A stretch of DNA of 64,000 nt, from the NCBI RefSeq assembly GCF_900100735.1, contig NZ_FNCJ01000015.1:1-64000 (forward strand), read 5' to 3'. The notes beneath the pieces were generated by a model. The model did no database searches and was not told the DNA's origin. It saw only the letters and a list, made by a program, of their open reading frames with translations. Of this stretch, positions 17,261 through 25,977 are shown piece after piece (position 1 is the stretch's first letter; every line of letters begins with the position of its first letter). A program made the position numbers and the translations under genes. The stretch comes from Paraburkholderia phenazinium (lineage in GTDB: Bacteria > Pseudomonadota > Gammaproteobacteria > Burkholderiales > Burkholderiaceae).

Positions 17261-17863
17261 ATGAGCTATCACCTGGAAGGTCGTCTGCTCGAAGTTTGCA
17301 ACTGCAAGGTACTTTGCCCCTGCTGGATCGGCGAGGACCCTGACAACGGCACCTGCGACACGATTGTCGCGTGGCGCATAGACAAGGGAACGGTCGACGG
17401 CGTCGACGTGGGCGGCAATACCATCGCGGCCGTCGCCCATGTCCCTGGCAACATCCTGCTAGGTAACTGGACTGCCGCGATCTACGTCGACGACCAGGCT
17501 TCGAAGGCGCAGGAAGAGGCACTCCTAAAGGTCTACACCGGCCAGGCCGGCGGCCCGGTCGCCGATCTCGCCAAGCTCATCGGTCAGGTCGTATCCGTGG
17601 AGCGTGCGCCGATCCGCTTCACCGTGGTCGCAGGCAAAGGCGAACTCGAGATCGGCACGAACTACTACGCCGAACTTGAGCCCTATCTCGGCGCGACCGG
17701 CGGCCAGACCACCTTGTCCGACACCGTGTTCTCGACAGTGCCCGGCGCTCCGGTGTTTGTCGGCAAAGCCCCGACCTATCGATCGAAGAATCCCGCACTC
17801 GGCATCGACCTCGACATCAAAAACCACAACGCCCTGCAGAGCACGTTCGTCTTCGACGCATGA
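17261..17863 (+). CDS. DUF1326-family protein
   Basis: 200-residue cytosolic protein of the DUF1326 family. The N-terminus carries LEVCNCKVLCPCW, a conserved cluster of four cysteines suited to metal binding, followed by WRIDKG and a beta-rich body. TGGAGG precedes ATG 17261. Its stop overlaps the DUF2182 start by ATGA. DUF1326 and DUF2182 genes commonly occur together, and the pair is suspected to act in metal handling; that role is inference. Confidence 0.88.
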   Translation: MSYHLEGRLLEVCNCKVLCPCWIGEDPDNGTCDTIVAWRIDKGTVDGVDVGGNTIAAVAHVPGNILLGNWTAAIYVDDQASKAQEEALLKVYTGQAGGPVADLAKLIGQVVSVERAPIRFTVVAGKGELEIGTNYYAELEPYLGATGGQTTLSDTVFSTVPGAPVFVGKAPTYRSKNPALGIDLDIKNHNALQSTFVFDA

Positions 17864-18675
17864 GCCCGACGGCAGGTCCACCGCCGTCCCGCGCCTCGCG
17901 CCATGTTCAGGTGTTCCTGCCGGTCCTGGCTGCGCTCATCACACTCGCGTGGGTAGTGTTATGGGCGTGGGCGCGCAGTCCATACGGACGCTATATCGAG
18001 CACGGTGACTGGACAGCGTCAGGACCGGCGGCATTTCTGTGCCGCGTGGTTCCCGCGGGCAACGTGGTCGTGCCCACGATGCTCTACGCTGTCGCATGGA
18101 TCCTCATGACAGCGGCCATGATGCTGCCGACCACCTTGCCGTTGTTCAATGCCTTCGACCGGTTGACGGCCGGGCGCCCAGACCATGGGTGGCTTCTGAT
18201 GCTGCTCGGCCTGGGCTACATGACTGTGTGGGGTGCCTTCGGGCTCCTGGCGCATGCACTTCACAGTGCAGTGCTGTCCCTGCTCGCCAGCGTACCCACG
18301 CTGGCCTGGCACGGATGGCTGATCGGGGTCGCAGTCATTGCGGTGGCTGGCGCGTTTCAGTTCAGCAAGCTCAAGTACCAGTGCCTTGAAAAGTGCCGCA
18401 CACCCTTGAGCTTCGTCATCGAGCACTGGCGGGGGCACGCGCAAGCGCGGAACGCGTTCGTGCTTGGCGTGCAGCACGGCCTGTTCTGCGTCGGTTGCTG
18501 CTGGGCGTTGATGCTATTGATGTTCGCGCTCGGTACGGGCAGCCTCGGCTGGATGCTCCTGCTTGCCGCCGCGATGGCGATCGAAAAGAACGTTCGCTGG
18601 GGCAAGCGTCTCAGCACGCCCCTCGGCGTGGCGCTTTTGTCGTGGGCAGTCGTTCTGGTAGTGACCCATGCATGA
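17860..18675 (+). CDS. DUF2182-family predicted metal-binding membrane protein
   Basis: 271 residues with about seven membrane helices. Family-typical motifs are present: MTAAMMLPTTLPLF, LKYQCLEKCRTP and HGLFCVGCCWALM. The cysteines at CLEKC and CVGCC lie at or in the membrane and could bind copper or another metal (family knowledge plus inference). It overlaps DUF1326 upstream by 4 bases and the EamA gene downstream by 8, so the three form one tight operon. Confidence 0.88.
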   Translation: MSPTAGPPPSRASRHVQVFLPVLAALITLAWVVLWAWARSPYGRYIEHGDWTASGPAAFLCRVVPAGNVVVPTMLYAVAWILMTAAMMLPTTLPLFNAFDRLTAGRPDHGWLLMLLGLGYMTVWGAFGLLAHALHSAVLSLLASVPTLAWHGWLIGVAVIAVAGAFQFSKLKYQCLEKCRTPLSFVIEHWRGHAQARNAFVLGVQHGLFCVGCCWALMLLMFALGTGSLGWMLLLAAAMAIEKNVRWGKRLSTPLGVALLSWAVVLVVTHA

Positions 18676-19540
18676 CGCACGCGGTGGCCTGCTCATTTTG
18701 CAGACGACCGTGCTCACTGCGGCGGCGATGCTAGCCTTCGCGGCTAATTCGCTGCTGTGCCGGCTCGCGCTGCAGCGGGGGGCAATCGATCCGGTCAGCT
18801 TCGCCGGCATCAGGCTGGTTTCGGGGGCGATCATGCTCGCCGTCATCGTGCGGCTCAGGTCAGCACGGCCCGCGGCCCGCCATGCCGACTGGCTCGCCGC
18901 TGCCACGCTGTTTGCTTACGTCGCCTTCTTCTCCTTCGCGTATCTCACCTTGTCCGCAGGCACAGGCGCATTGATTCTGTTCGGCGCAGTTCAATTGACG
19001 ATGTTCAGCGTGGGTTTGCGCTCCGGCGAAAAGTTCGGCCCCCTCGCATGGCTCGGTCTCGCCCTGGCAGTCGCAGGGCTTGTCTACCTGGTGTCGCCGG
19101 GGATCGCCGCGCCGCCGCTCGTCGGCGCGGCGTTGATGGCGATAGCGGGCGTCGCATGGGGCGTGTATTCGTTGCGTGGCCGCGGAGTGGCCGACCCGCT
19201 CGCAGCAACGGCGGGAAACTTCGCGCGGGCAGCTCCGCTTGCCCTCTTGCTGAGCGTGCTTTTCATCACCAGCGCCCGCGCTTACGCGAACGAGGCCGGG
19301 GTCGCCCTGGCGATTGCCTCCGGCGCGCTCACGTCCGGCATCGGGTATGTCATCTGGTATGCGGCGCTGAGCAGGCTTACCGCCCTGCGAGCCGCCACAG
19401 TACAGTTGTCAGTACCGCTGATCGCTGCATTTGGCGGAGTGGCGTTCCTCTCGGAAGCGATCACGCCGCGCCTGGCTGCGGCTTCCGTTACGATTCTTGG
19501 CGGTATCGCGATGGTGCTGACCAGCAAGTCGCGCACCTAG
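18668..19540 (+). CDS. EamA/DMT-family transporter
   Basis: 290 residues with ten predicted helices in two EamA repeats (about 12-140 and 150-285). Motifs such as AANSLLCRLAL, GIGYVIWYAALSRL and AFGGVAFLSEAITPRL are typical of this drug/metabolite exporter family. It overlaps the DUF2182 gene by 8 bases. The substrate cannot be predicted. Confidence 0.9.
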   Translation: MHDARGGLLILQTTVLTAAAMLAFAANSLLCRLALQRGAIDPVSFAGIRLVSGAIMLAVIVRLRSARPAARHADWLAAATLFAYVAFFSFAYLTLSAGTGALILFGAVQLTMFSVGLRSGEKFGPLAWLGLALAVAGLVYLVSPGIAAPPLVGAALMAIAGVAWGVYSLRGRGVADPLAATAGNFARAAPLALLLSVLFITSARAYANEAGVALAIASGALTSGIGYVIWYAALSRLTALRAATVQLSVPLIAAFGGVAFLSEAITPRLAAASVTILGGIAMVLTSKSRT

Positions 19541-19648
19541 CGTCCATCGTGCCGGCGAACGCTTGGGTTACGCAATCGCAATGCAGCAATAACGGTCTTC
19601 GGCTCGAGAAACGTCTCCAGCCCAAACGAGCCATGCTCGCGGCCGGTT

Positions 19649-20218
19649 CTAGGCGAGCAGCAGCAACGCATCCGCGAGCGACAGCACCGTGGTGCGCGAA
19701 TCGAATGCGGTGGAGAACAGATGTTCATGGACCACCTGATCCGGGTCGTAACAGCAATCCTTGACCGTGTACAGGCGGAAGTCCGCATCGCTTGCATACG
19801 CGACCGACGACAGCACGACACCGGTCGACGCGATGCCGACCATAATCAGCGTATCGATACCTTGTGCGAAAAGTCGTGCCTGCAGATCCGTGCCGAAGAA
19901 CACGCTGGCGCGATGCGCGATGATGAGCGGTTCGCTGGCCTGCTGGCCTAACTCCGGCGAGGTCCGGTCGTCGACGAACAGGCCAAGTTGCTTGATTCCC
20001 AGGCCGTTCTTGTTCAATGGACTGACTTCCGGATAGCCCGGACTGAACCGGAGATTGGCGAAATAAACACTGACGCCTTTAGCCCGCGCCGCGTCGCATA
20101 GCTTGCGCGTATTGGCGAGCAAGACCGGCGCGACCGATGGAAAGAGCCCAAGAATGTCGGTCTGATAATGCATGACGACAAGCGCAGTTTGCGCCGGCGA
20201 GATTGCTATTGCCTCCAT
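19649..20218 (-). CDS. Isochorismatase-like protein lacking the catalytic triad
   Basis: 189 residues with the isochorismatase fold, but each catalytic position is changed. The usual Asp is His17 (LVVMHYQTD), the Lys is Ala101 (IIAHRAS) and the Cys is Val134 (GIASTGVVLSS). I recall other members with TSGVVLS in place of the Cys motif, so this is a subgroup rather than a single mutation. It is likely a binding protein or an enzyme with a different mechanism. It follows the PHA-depolymerase-like gene directly: the stop TAA of that gene abuts this ATG. Confidence 0.85.
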   Translation of the reverse strand: MEAIAISPAQTALVVMHYQTDILGLFPSVAPVLLANTRKLCDAARAKGVSVYFANLRFSPGYPEVSPLNKNGLGIKQLGLFVDDRTSPELGQQASEPLIIAHRASVFFGTDLQARLFAQGIDTLIMVGIASTGVVLSSVAYASDADFRLYTVKDCCYDPDQVVHEHLFSTAFDSRTTVLSLADALLLLA

Positions 20219-21361
20219 TTACACTTCTCCTTGCCGTGGATGCGCGAGAAAGAATCGCACCATCTCGGCGCTGGAATCGGGGCCACCGGCATCTGTGTAC
20301 GTTCCGCGGACACTGCCACTAGCCCATGCATGCGGTGCGCCATGAATGATCCAATACTCCGCATCAACGCCGTTGCTGGCCGTCAACCGCCGCCGGGTGT
20401 ACGCGCGCCCGCCTGCGTGGCGTTCCACTGCCTCATCGACAGGTGACTTACCGGCGCTGAACTCCCTCACGAGCTCGCTGCCATTGGACGGATGAACCGT
20501 CGCGTCGGCGTCGCCATGAAAGACGATCAACGGCCGCTTCGGCACGGTCGGCCCATCGTTACCGTCGGCGAGCCGTCCACGTCGTGCTGGTTTGCCTCCC
20601 TTCATCGCGGCGAGTGCCGATGGCAAGTCCTGTGCGCAGCGATATGGCAGACCCGAGTGAATTCCCGCCGCGGCATACAGATCCGGATAGGTGTGAATCA
20701 TCACCGCGGCCATCGCACCACCGGCCGACAGACCGGCGACGTATACGCGAGTAGGATCGACGCTATAGCTGGCCATCACGTCGCGGGTGATTCCCGCGAT
20801 CAGCGAAGGCTCGCCTCGCTCCCGCTGCTGGTCGCCCGGCCTGAACCAGTTCCAGCATCCGGACGAATTCGCCCTCTTCGGCTGCACAGGGTATGCAACG
20901 AGGCAGTCGTGGCGCTCGGCGAACGCGTTCATCCGGGTGCCCGCCGCGAAATCATCCGCGTCCTGGGTGCAGCCGTGCAACATCACGATCAGCGGCAACG
21001 GTGCGTCCCGGTAGCCCGTGGGCACGTAGAGCTTATAGTTCCGCGTCCCCGCCTCGTTGACGTAGGTCCGCTCACTGAAATGTCCGCTGTCTTCGACGTC
21101 TGCCTCTTTGACAACATGCCGGTGCAGCGACGCGTCCGTTGCTCTCGCGCGGGCGGATCGATTCCCGTCGAACGTGCCGTTGCGAAAATGCGCAGCACCG
21201 CTTGCATCAGTAGGCGGCTGAGGCGCCGCGGGGCCTCGCCTTTCATCGGCGTCCCGCAGCGCTCGTTGAATCGCCGCGGTAGCTTCGAGCGGACCAGCCG
21301 TACGCAACAGATGCATCGCTTCCTGCATTGAGGACAGGAAATCTTCACTCATCTTCATCAT
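20219..21361 (-). CDS. PHB depolymerase-type esterase (type 1 catalytic domain)
   Basis: 380 residues. An N-terminal region (1-95) is polar and low-complexity; it carries no signal peptide, so the enzyme may be cytoplasmic or exported in another way. The alpha/beta-hydrolase domain has oxyanion-hole motif LHGCTQDADDFAAGT, lipase box GLSAGG with nucleophile Ser212, Asp near 284 (FHGDADATVHP) and His343 (GAPHAW). This family (Esterase_phb) hydrolyses short-chain polyhydroxyalkanoates or related esters. It is the second gene of the RHH-esterase-isochorismatase-like operon. Confidence 0.9.
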   Translation of the reverse strand: MMKMSEDFLSSMQEAMHLLRTAGPLEATAAIQRALRDADERRGPAAPQPPTDASGAAHFRNGTFDGNRSARARATDASLHRHVVKEADVEDSGHFSERTYVNEAGTRNYKLYVPTGYRDAPLPLIVMLHGCTQDADDFAAGTRMNAFAERHDCLVAYPVQPKRANSSGCWNWFRPGDQQRERGEPSLIAGITRDVMASYSVDPTRVYVAGLSAGGAMAAVMIHTYPDLYAAAGIHSGLPYRCAQDLPSALAAMKGGKPARRGRLADGNDGPTVPKRPLIVFHGDADATVHPSNGSELVREFSAGKSPVDEAVERHAGGRAYTRRRLTASNGVDAEYWIIHGAPHAWASGSVRGTYTDAGGPDSSAEMVRFFLAHPRQGEV

Positions 21362-21396
21362 CGTTGTCCGTATGTTGGATTGCGCCGTTGACCGGG

Positions 21397-21834
21397 CTAG
21401 CTGATTCTTCCGGCTAACGCTGCCTTGACCGCGGGTGAAGCGTGGAATGCGCCTAGCACCACGACCGAGGCGATCGTGGCAAGCGCGAGTTCAGGGGTAA
21501 CGTCAGATGCAATGCTGGCGAGCCCCAGCACATGAATGTTGAGCCGCTGCCTGGCCGCTTGTGCCGACTCCAGATCCTGCTTTGAGAAGTGCTGCAGACC
21601 GAGCACCAAGGCCCGGCGCGTCACTGTTTCATTCACGGTCTGAGCATGAACCGCCAACTGGTTTCGGATCGCGGTGCGGATCAGGTCGGTACGATTTGAG
21701 TAAAAGCCCTCTTCGACCAGCAGATCGATCTGGCCAAGGTCGACCGGACCGAGATTGATGGTGATCTTCTCCGTTTCGCCTCCCTTCGGACGGGACGGTA
21801 CGGGTAGTGCATGCTGGGGTTTTTGCGCTTCCAT
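21397..21834 (-). CDS. Ribbon-helix-helix (CopG-like) regulator
   Basis: 145 residues. A ribbon-helix-helix domain at about 25-70 (EKITINLGPVDLGQIDLLV, then GFYSNRTDLIRTAIRNQL) is followed by an uncharacterised C-terminal domain with hydrophobic strands. I start it at ATG 21834, where AGGA lies 6 bases upstream; an in-frame ATG at 21852 would fall inside the palindrome. It is first in the operon with the esterase, and its ribosome binding site lies in a 17-bp perfect palindrome, suggesting autoregulation. Confidence 0.85.
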   Translation of the reverse strand: MEAQKPQHALPVPSRPKGGETEKITINLGPVDLGQIDLLVEEGFYSNRTDLIRTAIRNQLAVHAQTVNETVTRRALVLGLQHFSKQDLESAQAARQRLNIHVLGLASIASDVTPELALATIASVVVLGAFHASPAVKAALAGRIS

Positions 21835-21837
21835 TTT

Positions 21838-21875
21838 CCATCCTATAACCATCTGGTGAGATGGTTATAGGATGG
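21838..21875. promoter_or_regulatory. Perfect 17-bp palindrome over the RHH ribosome binding site
   Basis: CCATCCTATAACCATCT (21838-21854), loop GGTG, then the exact complement (21859-21875). The left arm includes the AGGA ribosome binding site of the RHH gene. It could be a repressor operator, as RHH dimers bind such repeats, or an mRNA hairpin that hides the start. Confidence 0.8.
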
Positions 21876-22139
21876 AGAACACGCTACGTCAATCCCGATA
21901 AATGGGGCCGCAGCTTTCAATGCGCCGATGATCTGTACCGCCGGCGTTTCTGGCCCGTTTCCCGCTGCCCATCAATTGCGCCACCAGCTTCCGCGCCAGC
22001 CTTCGCCTCGGGCGCGAAATCTGCTGCTCAACAAACCGGCTGGTAACTCGCGCCAGACCCATCACTCGACGGCCGCACCGGGATGAAGCGTGACATGGCA
22101 GGCAGCCCGTCGCATTCGTCGACCCCAAAGGAGAAAACG

Positions 22140-22310
22140 ATGACTCTGGTGATTTATCTTGTCGGATGGCTCTTTCTGATCGGCGGCGTGTGCTGGGCGC
22201 TCGTCGCCATGCACGTCGCCCAGCACACGATCGAAATCGTCGCGGTCATCATGCTCGGTGTCGCGATCATCACGGGCGCCACACGGACACGCAACCGGGA
22301 CCGCTCGTAG
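22140..22310 (+). CDS. Small membrane protein (56 residues)
   Basis: Two hydrophobic helices (about 3-24 and 30-45) joined by HVAQHT, and a basic tail RTRNRDRS. AAAGGAG stands 6 bases before ATG 22140. I do not recognise a family. It lies 100 bases before the PRC-barrel gene on the same strand. Confidence 0.7.
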   Translation: MTLVIYLVGWLFLIGGVCWALVAMHVAQHTIEIVAVIMLGVAIITGATRTRNRDRS

Positions 22311-22410
22311 CGGTTGCCTATCCTCCTTTTGCGGTCACGCGTGCATTGGCTGGCGTTTCAGGTATGCGCCTTGCGCGAGTTCGGATGCACCATTTTCCAA
22401 GGAGGCAATA

Positions 22411-22887
22411 ATGGGCTCAATCAATCCTCAAGGTGGCACCCGCGCCGGAGCGAACGTAATTGGCGGCGGTATCGGTGAAGGCCCGGGGCCGGAAGTCATG
22501 GCTGCTGCGACGCTCGACGGCAACAAGGTGATGTCCTCAGATGGCGAGCATGTAGGCAAGATCTCCGACATCATGCTGGACGTGCGCGGTGGACGGATCG
22601 CTTATGCGGTACTGGCCGAAGGTGGATTCCTGGGCATGGGCGCGAACCTGCACGCCATACCTTGGAACGCACTGACGCTCGACACGGACCAGAAGTGCTT
22701 CCACGTCGACATCACCGCGCAACGTCTGAAGGACGACCCGGGCTTCGACAAGGATCACTGGCCGACGATGGCGGACGCGAAGTGGGGCGCGACGACCCAC
22801 AGCTATTACAACCGCCAACCCTATTGGCTCGCGACGCAGGAAGTGGTCGAAAGCGATCCAGACATACGCCCACCGCTCGAACACTGA
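22411..22887 (+). CDS. PRC-barrel domain protein
   Basis: 158 residues. The PRC-barrel covers about 35-110: VMSSDGEHVGKISDIMLDVR then GRIAYAVLAEGGFLGMG and IPWNAL. The C-terminal part contains DDPGFDKDHWPTMAD, typical of the short proteobacterial PRC proteins of unknown role, often stress-induced. AAGGAGG precedes ATG 22411. No signal peptide. Confidence 0.9.
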   Translation: MGSINPQGGTRAGANVIGGGIGEGPGPEVMAAATLDGNKVMSSDGEHVGKISDIMLDVRGGRIAYAVLAEGGFLGMGANLHAIPWNALTLDTDQKCFHVDITAQRLKDDPGFDKDHWPTMADAKWGATTHSYYNRQPYWLATQEVVESDPDIRPPLEH

Positions 22888-23114
22888 GAGGCGCACCGGC
22901 TTAGCCGCGAAGCGCTATGCGCGAGCATCGGATGGGCGTAGTGCTTCGATTGGCTAAGCGACTGAGACCGCGGTCCGGCGCCCGCATGCCGGGCATTTAT
23001 GTCGGCGCCGGCGAGAGACTGTCGGTTCTCAGTCGCACAACTTCGTTGAGCGGTTGCGTCCGAAAGGGGCAAGATGCTCGGCCCACTGTGGCACAGCGTT
23101 TCGTTTATTTCGAA

Positions 23115-23120
23115 TATAAT
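23115..23120 (+). promoter_or_regulatory. -10 element of the HTH/PIN operon
   Basis: A perfect TATAAT at 23115-23120 stands 31 bases before the chosen ATG (23152). No good -35 is visible at 16-18 bases upstream, so the promoter may rely on an activator or be autorepressed. Confidence 0.45.
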
Positions 23121-23151
23121 GGCCGTGTTGCTCACACCCCTGGATTCGGCC

Positions 23152-23622
23152 ATGACGAACCGTACAAGCATGCCTGCCACAATGCTGCCCCTGGAACGGG
23201 AAGTCCAGGCGGCCGTGCACGGGCAACGCGCTCTCGCGGCCTACCTGGCCACCAAGGTCGAGACTCAGCGCATCCAGATTTTCGACGACGAGAACCAGGC
23301 TCATCAAGTGGAGTTACCGACGTCGGCGTTGCGCCTGCTCGTCGATATCCTCGCCGAACTCGCCGACGGAAACGCCGTCAAGGTAGTACCTATTCATGCT
23401 GAGTTGACCACGCAAGAAGCGGCCGACATGCTCAATGTATCGCGCCCACATCTGGTCAAACTGCTCGAATCCGATGCGCTGCCGTTCCATAAAACCGGCA
23501 AGCATCGCCGGGTGCGCTTTGCCGATCTGATGCGCTTCAAGGCCGAGCGCGATCAGGCGAGCGAAGAAGCAATGGAAGCCTTGGCTCGCCAGGCCCAAGA
23601 CTTAGGCATGGGTTATGAATGA
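23152..23622 (+). CDS. Excisionase-type HTH antitoxin of a PIN toxin-antitoxin pair
   Basis: 156 residues. A helix-turn-helix_17 (MerR/excisionase-like) domain at about 85-135 reads LTTQEAADMLNVSRPHLVKL and then FHKTGKHRRVRFADL. The N-terminal half is helical and without a known domain. ATG 23152 is preferred over ATG 23119, which overlaps the -10 box. The stop overlaps the PIN gene by ATGA. The gene order and families match VapBC50-type systems in mycobacteria, where the antitoxin also resembles an excisionase. Confidence 0.85.
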   Translation: MTNRTSMPATMLPLEREVQAAVHGQRALAAYLATKVETQRIQIFDDENQAHQVELPTSALRLLVDILAELADGNAVKVVPIHAELTTQEAADMLNVSRPHLVKLLESDALPFHKTGKHRRVRFADLMRFKAERDQASEEAMEALARQAQDLGMGYE

Positions 23623-24194
23623 GGCACTCGCCTTTTACCGCGGTCTATGATGCGTGCGTGCTTTACCCTGCGCCGCTGCGAGACTTCCTGATGTGGCTGG
23701 GGCTGTCTGGGCGGTTCCGGGCGCGCTGGAGCGCCCAGATTCACTCCGAGTGGAAGCGCAATTTGCTGAAGAACCGTCCCGATCTGACTATCGAACAGGT
23801 CGAACGTACTTGCGCGTTGATGGATCAAGCGATTCCGGATGCGTTAGTGTCGGGTCATGAACCGCTCGTCGAGGGGCTCACGTTGCCCGACGCAGATGAT
23901 CGTCATGTGCTGGCGTCGCCGATTCGCTGCAACGCCAGCGTAGTCGTGACGTTCAACGAGAAAGATTTCCCAGCTGAAACGCTCGCGGGTTTCGGCATCG
24001 AAGCCCAGCATCCAGACGTATTCGCAGACAACCTATTCGACCTCGACCAGGCTGCCGTCGTCGCAGCAGCGCAGCGTCAACGAAGGCAACTCAAGAACCC
24101 GCCCGTCGACACGGATCTGTACCTCGACATACTCATGCGTCAAGGACTGGTGCAAACGGCCAAATCACTATCGGCCTTTCGAGCCATCCTGTAG
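23619..24194 (+). CDS. PIN-domain ribonuclease toxin
   Basis: 191 residues. The PIN domain fills about 8-150; acidic residues expected at the metal site appear in VYDACVLYP (Asp), HSEW (Glu), and DADDRHVL (Asp cluster), then VTFNEKDFP. Toxins of this class cleave RNA and are neutralised by the partner encoded just upstream, with a 4-base overlap. The C-terminal 40 residues extend beyond the PIN core. Confidence 0.87.
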   Translation: MRHSPFTAVYDACVLYPAPLRDFLMWLGLSGRFRARWSAQIHSEWKRNLLKNRPDLTIEQVERTCALMDQAIPDALVSGHEPLVEGLTLPDADDRHVLASPIRCNASVVVTFNEKDFPAETLAGFGIEAQHPDVFADNLFDLDQAAVVAAAQRQRRQLKNPPVDTDLYLDILMRQGLVQTAKSLSAFRAIL

Positions 24195-24229
24195 ACGGGT
24201 CCAGTAACGCGGGCCCGCTACCCGCCCAC

Positions 24230-25321
24230 CTAATCTCCCGCCACCTCCACCCGATTCCGCCCATTATTCTTCGCCAGATACATCGCGCGATCCGCCGCAT
24301 CCATCAACGCCTGCCCCATTTCGGCCGCATCGAGCCCTCCGCCCACAATCGTGCGAGCGGCCACGCCAATCGAAACCGTCAACACAATCCGCTCGCCGTT
24401 GTCGTCCTGCAGATCAAGCAGTTCAACCGCGTGGCGCACCCGCTCCGCGGCAACCAGCGCATCTGAACGATCCCCCTGCAGCAACGCAGCGAACTCCTCG
24501 CCGCCATAGCGCGCCAGCGTGTCGCCGAGCCGCACCTGCTGCCGCACGCACGCGGCGACTGCGGCGAGCGCCCGGTCTCCGGTCAAATGGCCATACGTGT
24601 CGTTGATGCGCTTGAAACTATCGACGTCGATAAACAGGCACGCCACCGGCACCGAGTAACGCGCCGCGCGCTGGATTTCCTCGCGCATCCGCTCGTCGAA
24701 ATAGCGGCGATTGGCGAGACCGGTCAGCGAATCGGTCATGCCGAGTTGCTTGAGCCGCTCGCGGTGCGCGACATTGTCGAGGCTCGCCGTCACGATACTG
24801 GCGAAGCGCTCGAGGATATCGGTCGCCATCCCCTCGCCGAAGCGCGCCGGATCCTGACTGCCAAGACACAGGTAGCCGGATGCCTTGTCGCCGGCTGCCA
24901 GCGGCAACACAATCGCGCTAGCAGGCACCGTCCCGGCGCCGAAGAACGTCACGCGCGCCACCTCATCCATCGCGCTCACCCGGCCAAGCCAGGGCCGTCC
25001 CGCCGGACATAGCCGCGAGGCTGCGAAGCCGCCTTCGCGGCTGGTTTTCAGGTTGTGCAGGTCGAGCGCACGCAGCGCGCCCGGGTCGAGCAGATCGCGC
25101 AGCATCGGCGTGCGGTCGTCGAGCCATACGCTCACGCTCGCCAGCGCGAACTCCTGCGGCAAGTGGGCAAACAGCGTATCGAGAAACGAAGCGAAATCCT
25201 GCGCACCGATCAGGCGCAACTCCACATCCTGGAAGCGGCGCAGCGTGCGCTCGTTGTGCTGCACGGTGTCGACAAGCGCGCGCAGGCGGTCGGAAAGTGG
25301 CGTTTGGGCGAGATTGGTCAC
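24230..25321 (-). CDS. Diguanylate cyclase with GAF-like (DUF484) sensor
   Basis: 363 residues that make cyclic di-GMP from GTP. The N-terminal DUF484/GAF-like domain (about 15-185) is followed by a GGDEF domain (about 195-360) with DSLTGLANRRYFDE, the active loop RYGGEEFA and SIGVA. The inhibitory RxxD site is not obvious. It starts at GTG 25321 without a good ribosome binding site. No membrane segment, so it is cytosolic. Confidence 0.92.
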   Translation of the reverse strand: MTNLAQTPLSDRLRALVDTVQHNERTLRRFQDVELRLIGAQDFASFLDTLFAHLPQEFALASVSVWLDDRTPMLRDLLDPGALRALDLHNLKTSREGGFAASRLCPAGRPWLGRVSAMDEVARVTFFGAGTVPASAIVLPLAAGDKASGYLCLGSQDPARFGEGMATDILERFASIVTASLDNVAHRERLKQLGMTDSLTGLANRRYFDERMREEIQRAARYSVPVACLFIDVDSFKRINDTYGHLTGDRALAAVAACVRQQVRLGDTLARYGGEEFAALLQGDRSDALVAAERVRHAVELLDLQDDNGERIVLTVSIGVAARTIVGGGLDAAEMGQALMDAADRAMYLAKNNGRNRVEVAGD

Positions 25322-25977
25322 GTTAGCAAGGAGACAGCCCTAGGGCAAGGCGGGGTCGGCGGCCCCAACCGCCTTAATAACGGCCATTTTTATGCGGTCT
25401 TGAGAGTCGCGTCGTGCCGGCACCTGCCCGGCCAGGCCTTGCCGCCGGCCCGAGCTGCCGCGGACGCAGCGGCTCAACCCGACGCTTTTACACATTCATT
25501 TAAAGCCGCTTTAAAACTATTCCGTTTCGGCACAGCACAGCGCCATTAACAGGACATCAAGAGAAATCATTTCAAGCAATTCGCATCGTTTTGAAACCGG
25601 ATTGACTTGAGCGGCACCCTGCAATCGCGTGCGGCCACCCAGGAAAGCACGGCTGTTTTTTGTTGTGTAGACAACCAGATCGATCGGCGAGCGCCAATCC
25701 GCTTGACGCAATGCAATATGCATAAGTCGACAACAGCCCCCAGCAGCAGGTCTCACGCGTATTCTTTCATTTTTATTCTGTCAAATAATAAAAACGAAAG
25801 CTAAGCGCCTCCATACATTCATACCCAAATGGTTCAATGCGGACGCTTCACATCACGTCCCCTAAAGGTCTGCACCCTTTTCGCGCAGTGCGAGCGTCGC
25901 CACGTCAGCGCTTAACGCAAAGCCAGTGCCGAAAGACCTGAACAACGAAAAACCACCATCTTTGGGAGTCACGTTAA
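25322..25977. promoter_or_regulatory. Divergent intergenic region (656 bases)
   Basis: No credible gene. It contains a perfect 7-3-7 palindrome TTTAAAG-CCG-CTTTAAA (25499-25515), and an A+T-rich block at about 25755-25805 that may hold promoter elements for the phosphoesterase downstream. Short open frames here lack ribosome binding sites and codon bias. Confidence 0.5.

Noticed and set aside
25517..25756. 79-codon minus-strand frame in the divergent region
   Set aside because: No ribosome binding site, poor codon bias and no recognisable motif.
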